Below are positions 22,837 to 30,564 of a stretch of DNA of 64,000 nucleotides, piece after piece. Each line of letters opens with the position of its first letter. The stretch's first letter is position 1. The notes below the pieces were generated by a model. It searched no databases. It was not told the origin of the DNA and saw nothing but the letters and a program-made list of their open reading frames with translations. The translations under genes were made by a program, and so were the position numbers. Source of the DNA: DATBLE01 sp963837265 (GTDB lineage Bacteria > Actinomycetota > Thermoleophilia > Gaiellales > Gaiellaceae); the NCBI GenBank assembly GCA_963837265.1, contig CAWIMQ010000004.1, forward strand, positions 476,477-540,476. Reading direction: 5' to 3'.

Positions 22837-23610
22837 GTGAGAGTCTGGGTTCACACGTGGTTCATGGTCGTCCGCCAGGCGCGGAACCTGATGCGCGAGC
22901 CGATCTGGATCGTCCTCCTGCTCGTCCAGCCTCTTGTCTGGCTGATCCTCTACGGCCAGCTGTTCAAGAACGTCCCCCGCCTCGGCGGCTTCGGGACGAC
23001 CTCGTACGTGACGTTCCTGGCGCCGGCGATCGTGGTCATGAACGCGTTCTTCGGGGCGACGTGGAGCGGCATGGGGATGATCAACGACCTCGATCACAAG
23101 GTGATCGAGCGGTTCCTGGCCACGCCCGCGAGCCGGTTCGCGCTCGTGCTCTCCCAGATCGTCCGCTCGGCGATCACGGCCGCGATCCAGGCCCTGATCA
23201 TCCTCGTCGTCGCTCTGGTGCTCGGGGTGCGCGTGCACACCGGCGCCCTCGGCTGGCTCGTCGTGATCCTCGCCGGGATCCTCGTCAACAGTGCATTCGC
23301 GGGCGTCTCGCAGGGGATCGCGCTGCTGACACGCCGGGAGGCGACGATGATCGCGGTCGCGAACTTCATCGGGCTGCCGCTGCTCTTCATCTCGACCACG
23401 CTGCTCGCCCGCGCGCAGATGCCCCACTGGATGCGGGTCGCGACCCACTTCAACCCGATGGACTGGGGCGTCCGCGCCGCCCGCGAGGTCGTCCTTCCGG
23501 GCACCTCCTGGGGAACCGTCGGGCTCTACCTGCTCCTCCTGCTCGGACTGTCGGCACTCACGGCGGCGTTCGCGACCTGGTGCTTCCGGGCTTACGCGCG
23601 CACCTTGTAG
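22837..23610 (+). CDS. ABC-2 type exporter permease (DrrB-like)
   Basis: A 257-residue membrane protein with six hydrophobic segments (IWIVLLLVQPLVWLILYGQL, SYVTFLAPAIVVMNAFFGA, AAIQALIILVVALVLGV, VNSAFAGVSQGIALLT, FIGLPLLFISTTLLARA, VGLYLLLLLGLSALTAAFA) and the ABC-2 hallmark HFNPMDWGVRAAREVVLPG before the last helix. It starts at GTG 22837 and pairs with the ATPase upstream. The gene for the Asp-rich peptide starts 43 nt after its stop. Confidence 0.9.
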   Translation: MRVWVHTWFMVVRQARNLMREPIWIVLLLVQPLVWLILYGQLFKNVPRLGGFGTTSYVTFLAPAIVVMNAFFGATWSGMGMINDLDHKVIERFLATPASRFALVLSQIVRSAITAAIQALIILVVALVLGVRVHTGALGWLVVILAGILVNSAFAGVSQGIALLTRREATMIAVANFIGLPLLFISTTLLARAQMPHWMRVATHFNPMDWGVRAAREVVLPGTSWGTVGLYLLLLLGLSALTAAFATWCFRAYARTL

Positions 23611-23653
23611 GGCATACACTGGCGCAGTCCCAGCCCGCCAAAGGAGGCACCAG

Positions 23654-23812
23654 ATGGCCGAGGAGCGCAAGCTCTCAGACGACGAGATCCTGACCACCGG
23701 CACCGGCGCGTCGCGCTCCCGCATGGAGACGGCCGACGCGGACGGAGACGACACCGACGGTACCGACTCTGACGACTCCGATTCGGACGCCGACACCGAG
23801 GATCCCAGCTAG
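23654..23812 (+). CDS. 52-residue Asp-rich peptide (candidate modified-peptide precursor)
   Basis: Starts at ATG 23654 behind a near-perfect ribosome binding site (AAAGGAGG, 6 nt). The N-terminal part (MAEERKLSDDEILTTGTG) is leader-like; residues 28-50 are an alternating tail with 12 Asp in 23 positions (for example TDGTDSDDSDSDADTED). There is no Cys, His or hydrophobic segment. It lies after an exporter gene pair and 52 nt before a JmjC-type 2-oxoglutarate oxygenase gene. The arrangement is that of a precursor, its modifying enzyme and its exporter. I do not recognise the peptide by name; an acidic chaperone or metal-binding peptide is the alternative. Confidence 0.68.
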   Translation: MAEERKLSDDEILTTGTGASRSRMETADADGDDTDGTDSDDSDSDADTEDPS

Positions 23813-23864
23813 GAACCGAACGGGCGGCGCACTCGCCCGCTGCGTCGAGCCGGTCGACGCGGCG

Positions 23865-24983
23865 GTGTTCGCCGCGGAGTACTGGGAGCAGCAGCCGCTC
23901 GCCGTGCCGCGGTCGGAGCCGGGTCGTTTCGACGACCTCCTCTCGGTCGGCGACGTCGAGCGGCTGGTCTGCTCGGGCGGTCTTCGGGCTCCGGCGGTCC
24001 GGCTCGTCCGTGAGGGCGGGTCGATCGCCGGGTCCGACTACACGTCGACGGTCGGCTGGCGGCCCCAACCCTTCACGGGCACGGCCGATCCCGACCGCGT
24101 GGCAACCGCCTTCGAGGCGGGGGCGACGATCGTGCTCCAGGCGCTGCACCACAACTGGCTCCCGCTCGCGCGGTTCTGCCGCTCGCTCGAGGCCGACCTC
24201 GGGCATCCCGCGCAGGCGAACTCCTACTACACCCCGCGCCGCTCGCAGGGCTTCGCCGTGCACCACGACACGCACGACGTCTTCGTTCTCCAGGTCGCCG
24301 GCGAGAAGCATTGGCGCGTCTACGACCCCGTCTTCGAGCTGCCGCTCAAGCGCCAGCGCTGGTCGCGCTCGCTCGGCCAGCCGGGCCGCACAGTGCTGGA
24401 GCTGACGCTGCACGAGGGCGACACGCTGTACCTGCCGCGCGGCTGGCTGCACGAGGCGCTCACCTCGGAGACCGACTCCCTGCACGTCACGATCGGGGTC
24501 AACCTGCACACCTGGGTGGATGCGCTACGGGCCGCGCTCGACGACTGCGAGTCGGACGTCGAGTTCCGCCGCTCGGTGCCCCCCGACGGCGAGGAGACCG
24601 CGGGCCTGCTCGAGCGGCTCGCGGACAAGCTCCACCCCGAGGACGTTGCCCGTCGCGCGCGGGCCAGGCTCGTCGACAGCCGGCGGCCGGTCCTCGACGG
24701 TCAGCTCGCGGAGGTGCGCGCGCTCGACGGGCTGACCGCGAAGACCCCGCTCGAGCGCCGGGCGACCGTGATCGCCGACCTCGAGGGCACTACGCTCTCG
24801 TTCGAGGGCAAGCACGTCGCCTTTCCGGAGCATGCAGCGCAGGAGCTCGGAGCCGTATTCGCCGCCGGCGGGCCGTTCACCGCCGCGGACCTCCCCGGCG
24901 CACTCGACGAGGAGAGCCGTCTCGTGCTCGTCAGGCGGCTGATTCGCGAAGGATTCTTGCGGCGTAGCGCTGCGGTTGGATGA
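23865..24983 (+). CDS. JmjC/cupin-fold 2-oxoglutarate oxygenase (ribosomal-oxygenase-like)
   Basis: A 372-residue protein related to the YcfD/NO66/MINA group of Fe(II)/2-oxoglutarate hydroxylases. The iron site is H133-x-D135 (FAVHHDTHDVFVLQ) and H196 (LPRGWLHEALT); between them EKHWRVYDP and GDTLYLPRG give the double-stranded beta-helix. The C-terminal 150 residues are helical, ending in a winged-helix-like RLIREGFLRRSAA. GTG 23865 is the only standard start, but conserved-looking residues (ALARCVEPVDAA) are encoded in frame just upstream, so the real start could be non-standard. Family members hydroxylate Arg or His of ribosomal proteins; here the adjacent Asp-rich peptide is a candidate substrate (inference). 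The 3-prime end overlaps the convergent Suc_Fer gene by 53 nt. Confidence 0.84.
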   Translation: MFAAEYWEQQPLAVPRSEPGRFDDLLSVGDVERLVCSGGLRAPAVRLVREGGSIAGSDYTSTVGWRPQPFTGTADPDRVATAFEAGATIVLQALHHNWLPLARFCRSLEADLGHPAQANSYYTPRRSQGFAVHHDTHDVFVLQVAGEKHWRVYDPVFELPLKRQRWSRSLGQPGRTVLELTLHEGDTLYLPRGWLHEALTSETDSLHVTIGVNLHTWVDALRAALDDCESDVEFRRSVPPDGEETAGLLERLADKLHPEDVARRARARLVDSRRPVLDGQLAEVRALDGLTAKTPLERRATVIADLEGTTLSFEGKHVAFPEHAAQELGAVFAAGGPFTAADLPGALDEESRLVLVRRLIREGFLRRSAAVG

Positions 24984-25809
24984 GCGTCTCCGCGCTGCAC
25001 GTCAGATAGCAGAGCGGAACGGGTGTCCCGGCGACCTCGACGTCGAAGCGCCGGCTGCCGGCGCGGAAGGAGACGACCGTGCCCTCGCCGCCCACGAGCT
25101 TCACGTCGCGCAGACCACGAAGACCGGTTGCCTCCCGCACGGCCCGCTCGGCGGCCTGCTCCGCAAACGTGTACGCCGCACGGCCCCGATAGTGACCGAG
25201 CTCGATCCGTCCGGCGAGGTACTCGTCCAGGACGGTTCCGGCGTCGGCCGGCGCCACGCGTCCGAAGTACAGACCCTCCGGCAGGACGACGACATTGCCC
25301 GCGAAGCGGTCGCCGCCGACGTGGGACGACTGCCAGACCCAGCCCTCGTCGGCCTCTTCCTGGAGCGCCCGGTACACCGGTCGACCGTACCGCGCGCAGC
25401 AGCGGTCGTGCTTGCCGTGCGTGCAGACGAGCAGGAGGGGATGCTCGAGCGGCGGGCCCGGCGCCGTCAGGTCGAGGTCTTCCAGATCGTCGTAGCGGTC
25501 GACCTCGGCGTGGAAGAGCGAGCCGTCATGCTCGGACGAGCTGCCCCAGAAGACCGCCAGCGCCGGATGACCACGGAGGTGAGGGCGCCGGACGAACAGG
25601 AGCTTCGTGTTGGGGCGGGCTCGGCGTTGCCCGGTGAGCGCACGCCGAACCTCGTCGCTCAGGCCGCTGCCCGCGAGCGCGTCGTGGGCCCAGAGGCCGC
25701 GGTACTCGATCACGATCCAGTGGTCGACGCGGCTGGCGGTGGCGGCCAGGGGCTCGGCGTTGTCCAGCGAGACCTCGGCGCAGAACTCGGCCCTACGCGC
25801 CGGTGGCAT
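24931..25809 (-). CDS. Sucrase/ferredoxin-like (Suc_Fer) protein
   Basis: A 292-residue thioredoxin-like [2Fe-2S] protein family member. The key C-terminal-half motif LLVCTHGKHDRCCARYGRP and SSHVGGDRFAGNVVVLPEG with LYFGRV matches Suc_Fer-like proteins; Cys of CTHGKHDRCC and the early Cys in EFCAEVSL may bind the cluster. The start ATG 25809 lies inside the end of the carboxylase gene (17 nt overlap) behind GGAGGCGG, so it is co-translated with it. Function is unclear beyond redox. Confidence 0.82.
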   Translation of the reverse strand: MPPARRAEFCAEVSLDNAEPLAATASRVDHWIVIEYRGLWAHDALAGSGLSDEVRRALTGQRRARPNTKLLFVRRPHLRGHPALAVFWGSSSEHDGSLFHAEVDRYDDLEDLDLTAPGPPLEHPLLLVCTHGKHDRCCARYGRPVYRALQEEADEGWVWQSSHVGGDRFAGNVVVLPEGLYFGRVAPADAGTVLDEYLAGRIELGHYRGRAAYTFAEQAAERAVREATGLRGLRDVKLVGGEGTVVSFRAGSRRFDVEVAGTPVPLCYLTCSAETLIQPQRYAARILRESAA

Positions 25810-27574
25810 CCGCCTCCGGGGCGAGAACGCAGATCACCTGGCCCGTGGCGACCGGCTCGCCCGCGGTCACCGAGAGGTCGGAGACGACACCGTCCCGCAC
25901 CGCGTGCACCTCGTTCTCCATCTTCATCGCCTCGACGATGCAGATCACCTGCCCGGCCGCGACCGGGTCTCCCTCCGCGACCGGAACCGAGAGCACGGTG
26001 CCCTGCATCGGGCTGATCACGAAGTCCCTGCCGCCTGCGCCGTGACCGTGGACGGACGCTCGCTCCCGACGGCGTGCGGCGAGCTCGGCCCACGGTGGCT
26101 CCGGAACCAGCAGCCTGACGTCGAACCGGCGCCCGTCGAGCTCGACCGCCGTCAGCCGCTCCCTGAGCCTGCCGTCCGGCGCGGCCGGTAGGGTTGTTGT
26201 CGCATGAGACAACTGCTCTGCTTCCTGTGCAAGCTCCTCGGACTCGACAACCCCGTGACACGTCGCTCCCTCGATGAAGCAGCGGTGGCGGAGGAGCGCG
26301 CGGTGGAAGCCGAGCAGGGTCCTCACCCCGCCGATCTCGTACTCGCCGAGCGCACGGAGCATTCGCCGCCGCGCGTGGTCGCGGTCGACCCCGTGCACGA
26401 TCAGCTTGGCGATCATCGGGTCGTAGAGCGCCGAGACCTCGCTGCCGTCCTCCACGCCCGAATCGACCCGTACGCCCGGCCCTCCCGGTTCCCGGTAGCC
26501 CGCGATCCTCCCGGGCGCCGGTCTGAAGCCGGCGGATGCGTCTTCGGCGTTGATCCGGCACTCGATCGCGTGCCCGGTCAGCCGGACGTCCTCCTGGCGC
26601 AGCCATAGCGGCTCTCCGGCCGCGATCAGCACCTGCTCCCGGACGAGGTCGATGCCGGTGACCATCTCCGTGACGGTGTGCTCGACCTGGATCCGCGTGT
26701 TCATCTCCATGAAGTAGTAGGAGCCGTCCCGGGCGAGCAGGCCTTCGACCGTTCCGGCGGAGCGGTACCCGACCGCACGTGCCGCCTCGACGGCGATCGT
26801 CCCGATCCGCTCACGGAGCGCTGCGTCGACGGCGGGCGACGGCGTCTCCTCGACGAGCTTCTGGTGACGGCGCTGGATCGTGCAGTCCCGCTCCCCGAGG
26901 TGGATGACGCCGCCGTGGGCGTCGGCCAGGACCTGAACCTCGACATGCCGCGGATCCTCGAGGTAGCGCTCGACATACACCGCTGGATCCGAGAAGTAGG
27001 CCTCGCCCTCTCGCCGGGCGGCGTCGAGAGCTCGCTCGACGTCGTCGCCCTCACGGACGACGCGAAAGCCCTTGCCACCGCCGCCCGCGGACGCCTTCAG
27101 GGCCAGAGGCCAGCCCAGCTCGGCGCCGAGGCTGCGCACCTCTCCGGCAGAGTCGACCGCAGCGGTGGTTCCCGGAATGATCGGGACGCCCGCGGCGCGC
27201 ATCCGCTCGCGCGCCTCGGTCTTCGAGCCCATCGCCTCGATCGCGCCGGGCGGTGGGCCGATCCAGGTCCGGCCGGCCGCCTCGACGGCGCGAGCGAAGG
27301 CCGCGTTCTCGGCCAGGAATCCGTATCCGGGATGAACCGCGTCGGCCTCGGCCCGGGTGGCGGCCTCGACGATCCTCGCCTGGTCGAGGTAGCTCTCGGC
27401 CGGCGGGCCGGGCCCGATCAGCCACGCCTCGTCGGCCGCGCGCACGTGGAGCGCGGAGCGGTCGGCCTCGGAATAGACGGCGACGGACGCGATTCCGAGC
27501 TCGCGCAGGGTGCGGAAGATGCGGACGGCGATCTCACCCCGGTTTGCGACGAGGACTTTCGAGAAGAGGCCCAT
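25793..27574 (-). CDS. Acyl-CoA carboxylase alpha chain (biotin carboxylase plus BCCP)
   Basis: A 593-residue subunit: biotin carboxylase domain from about 5-450 (KVLVANRGEIAVRIFRTLRE, HPGYGFLAENAAFARA, KASAGGGGKGFRVV ATP-grasp loop, MEMNTRIQVEHTVTEM, ECRINAEDAS) and a C-terminal biotin carrier domain (SPMQGTVLSVPVAEGD, IVEAMKMENEVHA with the biotinylated Lys). It carboxylates biotin for acetyl- or propionyl-CoA carboxylation; the beta chain at 34040-35599 is the probable partner, 6.5 kb away. ATG 27574 diverges from pgsA with 21 bp between the start codons. Confidence 0.93.
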   Translation of the reverse strand: MGLFSKVLVANRGEIAVRIFRTLRELGIASVAVYSEADRSALHVRAADEAWLIGPGPPAESYLDQARIVEAATRAEADAVHPGYGFLAENAAFARAVEAAGRTWIGPPPGAIEAMGSKTEARERMRAAGVPIIPGTTAAVDSAGEVRSLGAELGWPLALKASAGGGGKGFRVVREGDDVERALDAARREGEAYFSDPAVYVERYLEDPRHVEVQVLADAHGGVIHLGERDCTIQRRHQKLVEETPSPAVDAALRERIGTIAVEAARAVGYRSAGTVEGLLARDGSYYFMEMNTRIQVEHTVTEMVTGIDLVREQVLIAAGEPLWLRQEDVRLTGHAIECRINAEDASAGFRPAPGRIAGYREPGGPGVRVDSGVEDGSEVSALYDPMIAKLIVHGVDRDHARRRMLRALGEYEIGGVRTLLGFHRALLRHRCFIEGATCHGVVESEELAQEAEQLSHATTTLPAAPDGRLRERLTAVELDGRRFDVRLLVPEPPWAELAARRRERASVHGHGAGGRDFVISPMQGTVLSVPVAEGDPVAAGQVICIVEAMKMENEVHAVRDGVVSDLSVTAGEPVATGQVICVLAPEADATGA

Positions 27575-27595
27575 GGGGACGTATTCTCCCCGGAG

Positions 27596-28222
27596 ATGGG
27601 CCTTGCCGATCAGCTGACCGTCGCGCGCATCGTCGCCGCGCCCTTCGTGATCGGCCTCTACGTCTGGAACTTCGAGGGGCATGCGTACTGGGCGACCGCC
27701 ATCTTCGTCGCCGCGATGGCGACCGATCAGGTGGACGGCTGGCTCGCCCGGCGGCAAGGGCGGACGACGCCGCTCGGCTCCCTGCTCGACCCGGTCGCCG
27801 ACAAGGTGCTCGTGCTCGCGACCCTGATCACCCTCGTCGACGGCGGGATCTTCGCCGGGTGGATGGTCGCCGCGATCGTCGCCCGCGAGCTCCTGATCTC
27901 CGGGTTGCGCCTCGCCGCGGTCGAGCGCGGAGTCGTCCTCCGGGCCCGCGATCTCGGGAAGCTGAAGACCTGGTCCCAGGCGGTCGCCGCCGCGCTCGGC
28001 GGGTTCGCAGCCGCCGGCGCGTGGGGGCAGTCGATCGCCTGGTGGAGCCTGCTGGTCGCGCTCGTGCTGACCTGGGTCTCGGGTCTCGACTACGCCCGCC
28101 TGGCGCCGACCGTGCTCCGGGGCAGATCCTCCTCAGCGGGAGAGCTCGCTCACGGGCTCTCACCCCAGATCGGCTCCTCCGGGGCGACGGCGTCCCGGAT
28201 CCCCGCTTCCCACCAGAGGTGA
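27596..28222 (+). CDS. pgsA: CDP-diacylglycerol-glycerol-3-phosphate 3-phosphatidyltransferase
   Basis: A membrane CDP-alcohol phosphatidyltransferase of 208 residues. The family motif D-G-x2-A-R-x8-G-x3-D-x3-D is intact in DQVDGWLARRQGRTTPLGSL followed by LDPVADKVLV. Hydrophobic helices follow (ADKVLVLATLITLVDGG, FAGWMVAAIVARELLISG, WWSLLVALVLTWVSG). It would make phosphatidylglycerophosphate; a phosphatidylinositol-type synthase is less likely given LARRQGR. ATG 27596 has CGGAG directly before it. The last 25 residues overlap an antisense small gene (28150-28314) and look unlike the family, so the C-terminal tail may be recent. Confidence 0.87.
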   Translation: MGLADQLTVARIVAAPFVIGLYVWNFEGHAYWATAIFVAAMATDQVDGWLARRQGRTTPLGSLLDPVADKVLVLATLITLVDGGIFAGWMVAAIVARELLISGLRLAAVERGVVLRARDLGKLKTWSQAVAAALGGFAAAGAWGQSIAWWSLLVALVLTWVSGLDYARLAPTVLRGRSSSAGELAHGLSPQIGSSGATASRIPASHQR

Positions 28223-28314
28223 CTCGGCCGCTCGGGTCGGTCTAGCAGGGCCAGCGCGCGCAGAAGCGCCTCGAGCTCGTCCGGCGCCGGCGCAGGCGTG
28301 AACTCGACGGTCAC
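28150..28314 (-). CDS. Small protein, possible acyl-CoA carboxylase epsilon-like
   Basis: A 54-residue reading frame from GTG 28314: VTVEFTPAPAPDELEALLRA, then a short loop and SHLWWEAGIRDAVAPEEPIW. The predicted helix rich in Leu/Ala followed by a Trp-containing tail recalls the small epsilon subunits that accompany actinobacterial acyl-CoA carboxylases (P-x-E-E-L-A-A-L, then Trp). It lies on the carboxylase strand but is antisense to the last 73 nt of pgsA. The resemblance is weak, and the function is a guess from context. Confidence 0.45.
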   Translation of the reverse strand: MTVEFTPAPAPDELEALLRALALLDRPERPSHLWWEAGIRDAVAPEEPIWGESP

Positions 28315-28362
28315 CGGTCCAGGCTAAAGGAACACGGCGCCGCGGACGAAACAGAAGGGCGG

Positions 28363-29388
28363 ATGAGCAGTCGCGTCCTCGCTTGCGCTGCCTCGATCCT
28401 GGTGCTCGCCGGGGCGGCGTCTGCGAGGCCGTCCACGGCGTCCTGGGCGCAGCGGCAGATCAAGATCGTCACCGCCCGCGGCCTGATGGGCGGCAACCCG
28501 GCCGACTTCAGGCCGGACGACCCGCTCACCGCCGGCGCCCTGGCCGATCTCGTCACGGGGCTGACCGGCAGGGAGACGCCGGCTGTCGCCGCCTCGCCGG
28601 CGCCGGTGACGATGGCGCAGCTCGACGCCCAGCTCGTCCGGGCGCTCGGCCTGCTCCCGGCGGCGCGCCAGTTCTCTGCGGGGGTCCGCGCGGCGGGCCT
28701 CGCCCCGACGAGGTATTTCGGCACCGAGACGGTCGCGCGGCTGATCGGCCTGCGCTTCAACCACCCGGCCGGCCAGGACTCGCTCGAGGTCGGCCCCGAC
28801 GGCGTCGCGACCCGCGCGGAGACCGCGTATTCCGCAGCTCGCATCCTCGGCTTCGCCGGCGGCGAGGGCGAGCTCGCCCGGAGCTTCGCCGCCACCTTCC
28901 GGCTTCAGCCGCTCGCCGGCCTCGCACGCGACGTGCTCCAGACCGCGATCTCGCTGGTCGGCTACCCCTACGTCTGGGGCGGAACGAGCGAGCTCCCGCA
29001 GGATCCGTTCGGCAAGGGGACCCCCGTGCCGGGCGGCTTCGACTGCTCCGGGTTCGTCTGGCGGGTCTACAAGCTCCAGGCGTATCCGGGCGCCGACTCG
29101 CTGCCGGCGACGCTCCAGGGCCGCACGACCTACGCGATGAGCCGCGAGGTGCCGCGCATCAAGCGGATCCCGCTCGCGCAGCTCCAGCCGGGCGACCTCG
29201 TGTTCTTCGGCGCCCACGGGCCACGCTCGAAACCGGCCGAGATCGACCACATGGGTGTCTACCTCGGCGGCGGCTGGTTCGTCCACTCGTCCGACGAGGG
29301 CGTCGACCTCTCCGCGCTCACGGCCGGCTGGTACGCAGATCGGTTCGCGTGGGCCCGCCGTCCGATCGCCGAAGCCGGCCTCGGCTGA
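28363..29388 (+). CDS. Secreted NlpC/P60 cell-wall peptidase with SLH-like N-terminus
   Basis: A 341-residue protein with a signal peptide (VLACAASILVLAGAASARPS). The N-terminal 190 residues contain two divergent SLH/S-layer-like stretches (ARGLMGGNPADFRPDDPLTA and SLEVGPDGVATRAETAYS). The C-terminal NlpC/P60 domain has VGYPYVWGGTSE, the catalytic Cys in GGFDCSGFVWRVY, His in IDHMGVYLGGGW and a third polar residue in FVHSSDEG. It would cleave peptide bonds in peptidoglycan stems outside the cell. ATG 28363 follows AGAAGGGCGG. A repeat array follows the stop. Confidence 0.88.
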   Translation: MSSRVLACAASILVLAGAASARPSTASWAQRQIKIVTARGLMGGNPADFRPDDPLTAGALADLVTGLTGRETPAVAASPAPVTMAQLDAQLVRALGLLPAARQFSAGVRAAGLAPTRYFGTETVARLIGLRFNHPAGQDSLEVGPDGVATRAETAYSAARILGFAGGEGELARSFAATFRLQPLAGLARDVLQTAISLVGYPYVWGGTSELPQDPFGKGTPVPGGFDCSGFVWRVYKLQAYPGADSLPATLQGRTTYAMSREVPRIKRIPLAQLQPGDLVFFGAHGPRSKPAEIDHMGVYLGGGWFVHSSDEGVDLSALTAGWYADRFAWARRPIAEAGLG

Positions 29389-29415
29389 CCGTCCGCGCCC
29401 ACGAGCAGGCGCCCA

Positions 29416-29623
29416 CGTGCCCGGAGCCCACCGGGGACGAATCGTTCCCCAGCCGTCACACCTCGAGTGCCAGGCACTACCGGTGGAAGAACCGGCTCCG
29501 AATCGTCACACCCCGAGTGCCAGGCACCACCGGTGGAAGAACCGGCTCCGAATCGTCACACCCCGAGTGCCAGGCACTACCGGTGGAAGAACCGTTTTCG
29601 AATCGTCACACCTGGAGTGCCAG
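29416..29623. repeat. Direct-repeat array with exact 50-bp period (array 2)
   Basis: The core AGTGCCAGGCACT starts at 29466, 29516 (one mismatch), 29566 and 29616, exactly 50 bp apart; units one and two are nearly identical over all 50 bp (ACCGGTGGAAGAACCGG... CGTCACACCCCG). A degenerate unit precedes 29466. The fourth core is split at its centre by the IS5-like element, and its other half (AGGCACTCGCGGTGGAA) reappears at 30509. Same family and period as array 1 (8333-8510). No cas genes or unique spacers. Confidence 0.9.
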
Positions 29624-30507
29624 GAGGTCGTTTCACAATGCGAGGTGGCGCCAGCAGACAACCGCGCAGCCAAGGGTGAGGAAAGCGAGGTAGAGATCGT
29701 CGCGACGTTCCCAGCGGGTCGCGAGCCGGCGCATGTAAGACAACCAGGCGAAGGTGCGCTCGATTACGCTTCGCTCACGGGCGAGCGAGTCGCGCTTTCT
29801 CCCCTCGCCGTGTTTGTTTCGGATCGGGATCCGCGGCTCGTAACCGCGGGCGATGATTCCGGCGCGGACCGCGCGCGAGTCGTAGCCGCGGTCAGCGAGC
29901 ACCAGCCGTCCCTCCCCGTGCACGCCACCGCCGGCGGCGTCGACCAGCGGCAGCAGCTGCCCGTAGTCGTTGACGTTCGCAGCGGTCAGCGCGACCGCGA
30001 GCGGCACGCCCTGCCCATCGACGATCACATGCCGCTTGCTCGCTCTACGGCCGCGATCCACCGGGCTTCGCCCAGTCTGCGCCCCCCCTTTTTCGCCGGT
30101 GCGATGCTCGAATCGACGAGCAGCCGTGCCTCATCCAACCCGCCGATACGCTCGAGCTCGAGTCGCAGCGACACCAACAACCCAGACCAGACGCCCGCTC
30201 GCTGCCACTCCTCGAGCCGCCGCCAACACGTCACCCCCGACACACCGAGCTCGGCCGGTACCGCCCGCCACGGCAACCCCGAAAACAACACCCACAAGAT
30301 CCCTTCCAAGCAACACCGGTCATCAACCCGCAACCGGCCCGGATACCGAAACCGCCGCTCCACACGCGGCAACAGCGGCGCTACCCGCTCCCACAGCCCA
30401 TCCGAGACCCGCCACGGCTCCCACACCATCCACCTCCCAGTCTCGCCATCACCGATGACGGACCGGTTCGCCGCAACCCGACGGGTTGCTCATTCAGAAA
30501 CGACCTC
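29624..30507 (-). mobile_element. IS5-family insertion sequence (IS427-like organisation), 884 bp
   Basis: Terminal inverted repeats GAGGTCGTTTC (29624-29634) and GAAACGACCTC (30497-30507) extend to about 17 bp with two mismatches. The flanking triplet CAG (29621-29623 and 30508-30510) is a 3-bp target duplication. Inside is one transposase in two overlapping frames. The target is the centre of the palindrome AGTGC-CAG-GCACT in repeat array 2. Because the repeat ends share GG/CC with the target, the boundary could be shifted by one or two bases. Confidence 0.9.
29633..30429 (-). CDS. IS5-family transposase, two frames joined by a -1 frameshift
   Basis: Frame one starts at ATG 30429 behind GGGAGGTGG with the IS5 N-terminal DUF4096-like domain (WERVAPLLPRVERRFRYPG, LPWRAVPAELGVSGVTCWRR) and LLVDSSIAPAKKGG, which carries the first catalytic Asp. 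After the run A5G7 (about 30094-30105) a shift to -1 continues AQTGRSPVDRGRRASKRHVI, VALTAANVNDY, LVLADRGYDSRAVR (second Asp) and ERSVIERTFAWL (Glu), completing the DDE set. The stop overlaps the left inverted repeat. Overlap of the two frames at a slippery run is the standard arrangement in this group, so the element may be active. Confidence 0.88.
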
Positions 30508-30564
30508 CAGGCACTCGCGGTGGAAAACCCGGCTGGCGGGTGCGAGCCCGTGCCTCGCGCGACG

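Noticed and set aside
21826..23610. Antibiotic biosynthesis cluster around the DrrAB-like exporter
   Set aside because: No synthases or tailoring enzymes other than the JmjC protein are near; only the small-peptide hypothesis is kept.
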